This document shows, piece after piece, positions 63,877 through 64,000 of a stretch of 64,000 nt of DNA. Position 1 is the first letter of the stretch. The number at the start of each line of letters is the position of its first letter. The position numbers were made by a program, and so were the translations under genes. The DNA lies in assembly GCA_913775715.1 (NCBI GenBank), contig CAJYMC010000007.1:1488001-1552000 (forward strand). Reading direction: 5' to 3'. This DNA comes from an uncultured Exiguobacterium sp. (lineage in GTDB: Bacteria > Bacillota > Bacilli > Exiguobacteriales > Exiguobacteriaceae). Under the pieces are notes generated by a model, which had not been told where the DNA came from, searched no databases, and saw only the letters and a program-made list of their open reading frames with translations.

Positions 63877-64000
63877 TTATTTTTTTAAGGCTTCTGCGAT
63901 CACACGATCCCAGTTGACCTCATCGCATGCCGTCTCACACGTCGGCTCTACTTCACATGTCGCACATTTTCCTTTTTTCGCTTTTTTCGTAAAGCGAACA
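63877..64000 (-). CDS. C-terminal end of a cysteine-rich protein (cut by window edge)
   Basis: About 40 visible codons on the minus strand: a Lys-rich run (RFTKKAKKGK) followed by KCATCEVEPTCETACDEVNW and ending RVIAEALKK. Four cysteines as CxxC, then C-x5-C and C-x3-C spacing suggest a metal-binding tail. Not recognised. The rest lies beyond the right edge. Confidence 0.55.
   Translation of the reverse strand, partial: VRFTKKAKKGKCATCEVEPTCETACDEVNWDRVIAEALKK

Noticed and set aside
1..64000. CRISPR array, prophage, insertion sequence or defence island
   Set aside because: No regular spacer repeats, transposase, integrase, phage or restriction genes were found; gene order is that of a conserved Bacillales chromosome.

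Overview
The window reads as chromosomal core DNA of a low-to-moderate GC Gram-positive (Firmicutes, Bacillales), most likely Exiguobacterium or a close relative. The evidence is strong AGGAGG-type ribosome binding sites, lipoteichoic acid synthase, a ComG pseudopilus operon, MntR/Zur/MgsR-type regulators, an octanoyltransferase beside the gcv genes, and a gene order that follows the B. subtilis yqf-yqg-yqh-yqi region almost gene for gene. No transposase, integrase, phage gene or CRISPR array was seen. Coding density is high, and no gap between genes exceeds about 260 bases; the larger gaps hold terminators, promoters and operators, listed as features.

Layout. 1-15000: spo0A (cut by the left edge), recN, argR, tlyA, dxs, ispA, xseB, xseA, folD, nusB, accC, accB, efp, an Xaa-Pro peptidase and aroQ, all on the minus strand, then yqhQ and a small membrane protein on the plus strand. 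15000-22500: hpt, mntR, the octanoyltransferase lipM, a rhodanese, the glycine cleavage genes gcvPB-gcvPA-gcvT, a coiled-coil membrane protein and shikimate kinase. 22500-26000: the comG competence operon. 26000-36000: mgsR, small yqg proteins, an MBL-fold hydrolase, ltaS, glcK, an M42 peptidase, a GNAT enzyme, ldh, a DUF92 protein, 5-formyl-THF cyclo-ligase and ribosomal protein L33. 36000-39100: a two-gene unit of an HTH-DUF4912 protein and a GH57 branching-enzyme fusion. 39100-46700: pstSCAB-phoU behind a PhoP box, a class B PBP and sodA. 46700-50300: an intracellular alpha-amylase, two tRNAs and a Na/Pi transporter. 50400-57600: a membrane protein, ispG, a nucleotidase, a diguanylate cyclase facing an EAL protein, and nnrE-nnrD. 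57600-64000: zur-znuB-znuC behind a Zur box, ppx-ppk, a XapX protein and the cysteine-rich end of a gene cut by the right edge.

Working together. Three themes recur. Phosphate: the high-affinity Pst system, a Na/Pi transporter with a PhoU-like tail, and the ppx-ppk polyphosphate pair. Metals and redox: MntR, Zur/ZnuBC, Mn-type SOD, and a zinc-free form of L33. Intracellular glucan: a GH57 branching enzyme fusion, a cytosolic amylase and a ROK glucokinase. Isoprenoid supply (dxs, ispA, ispG), fatty acid initiation (accBC), glycine/lipoate/one-carbon metabolism (gcv, lipM, folD, cyclo-ligase) and competence make up the rest.

The most informative absences are sporulation genes. spoIVB is missing between recN and spo0A, and the spoIIIA operon is missing between efp and accB, while spo0A itself remains. 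Regulatory sites readable by eye include a four-repeat PhoP box before pstS, a Zur box before znuC, a Rex-type palindrome before ldh, and an unassigned triple 11-bp repeat before mgsR.
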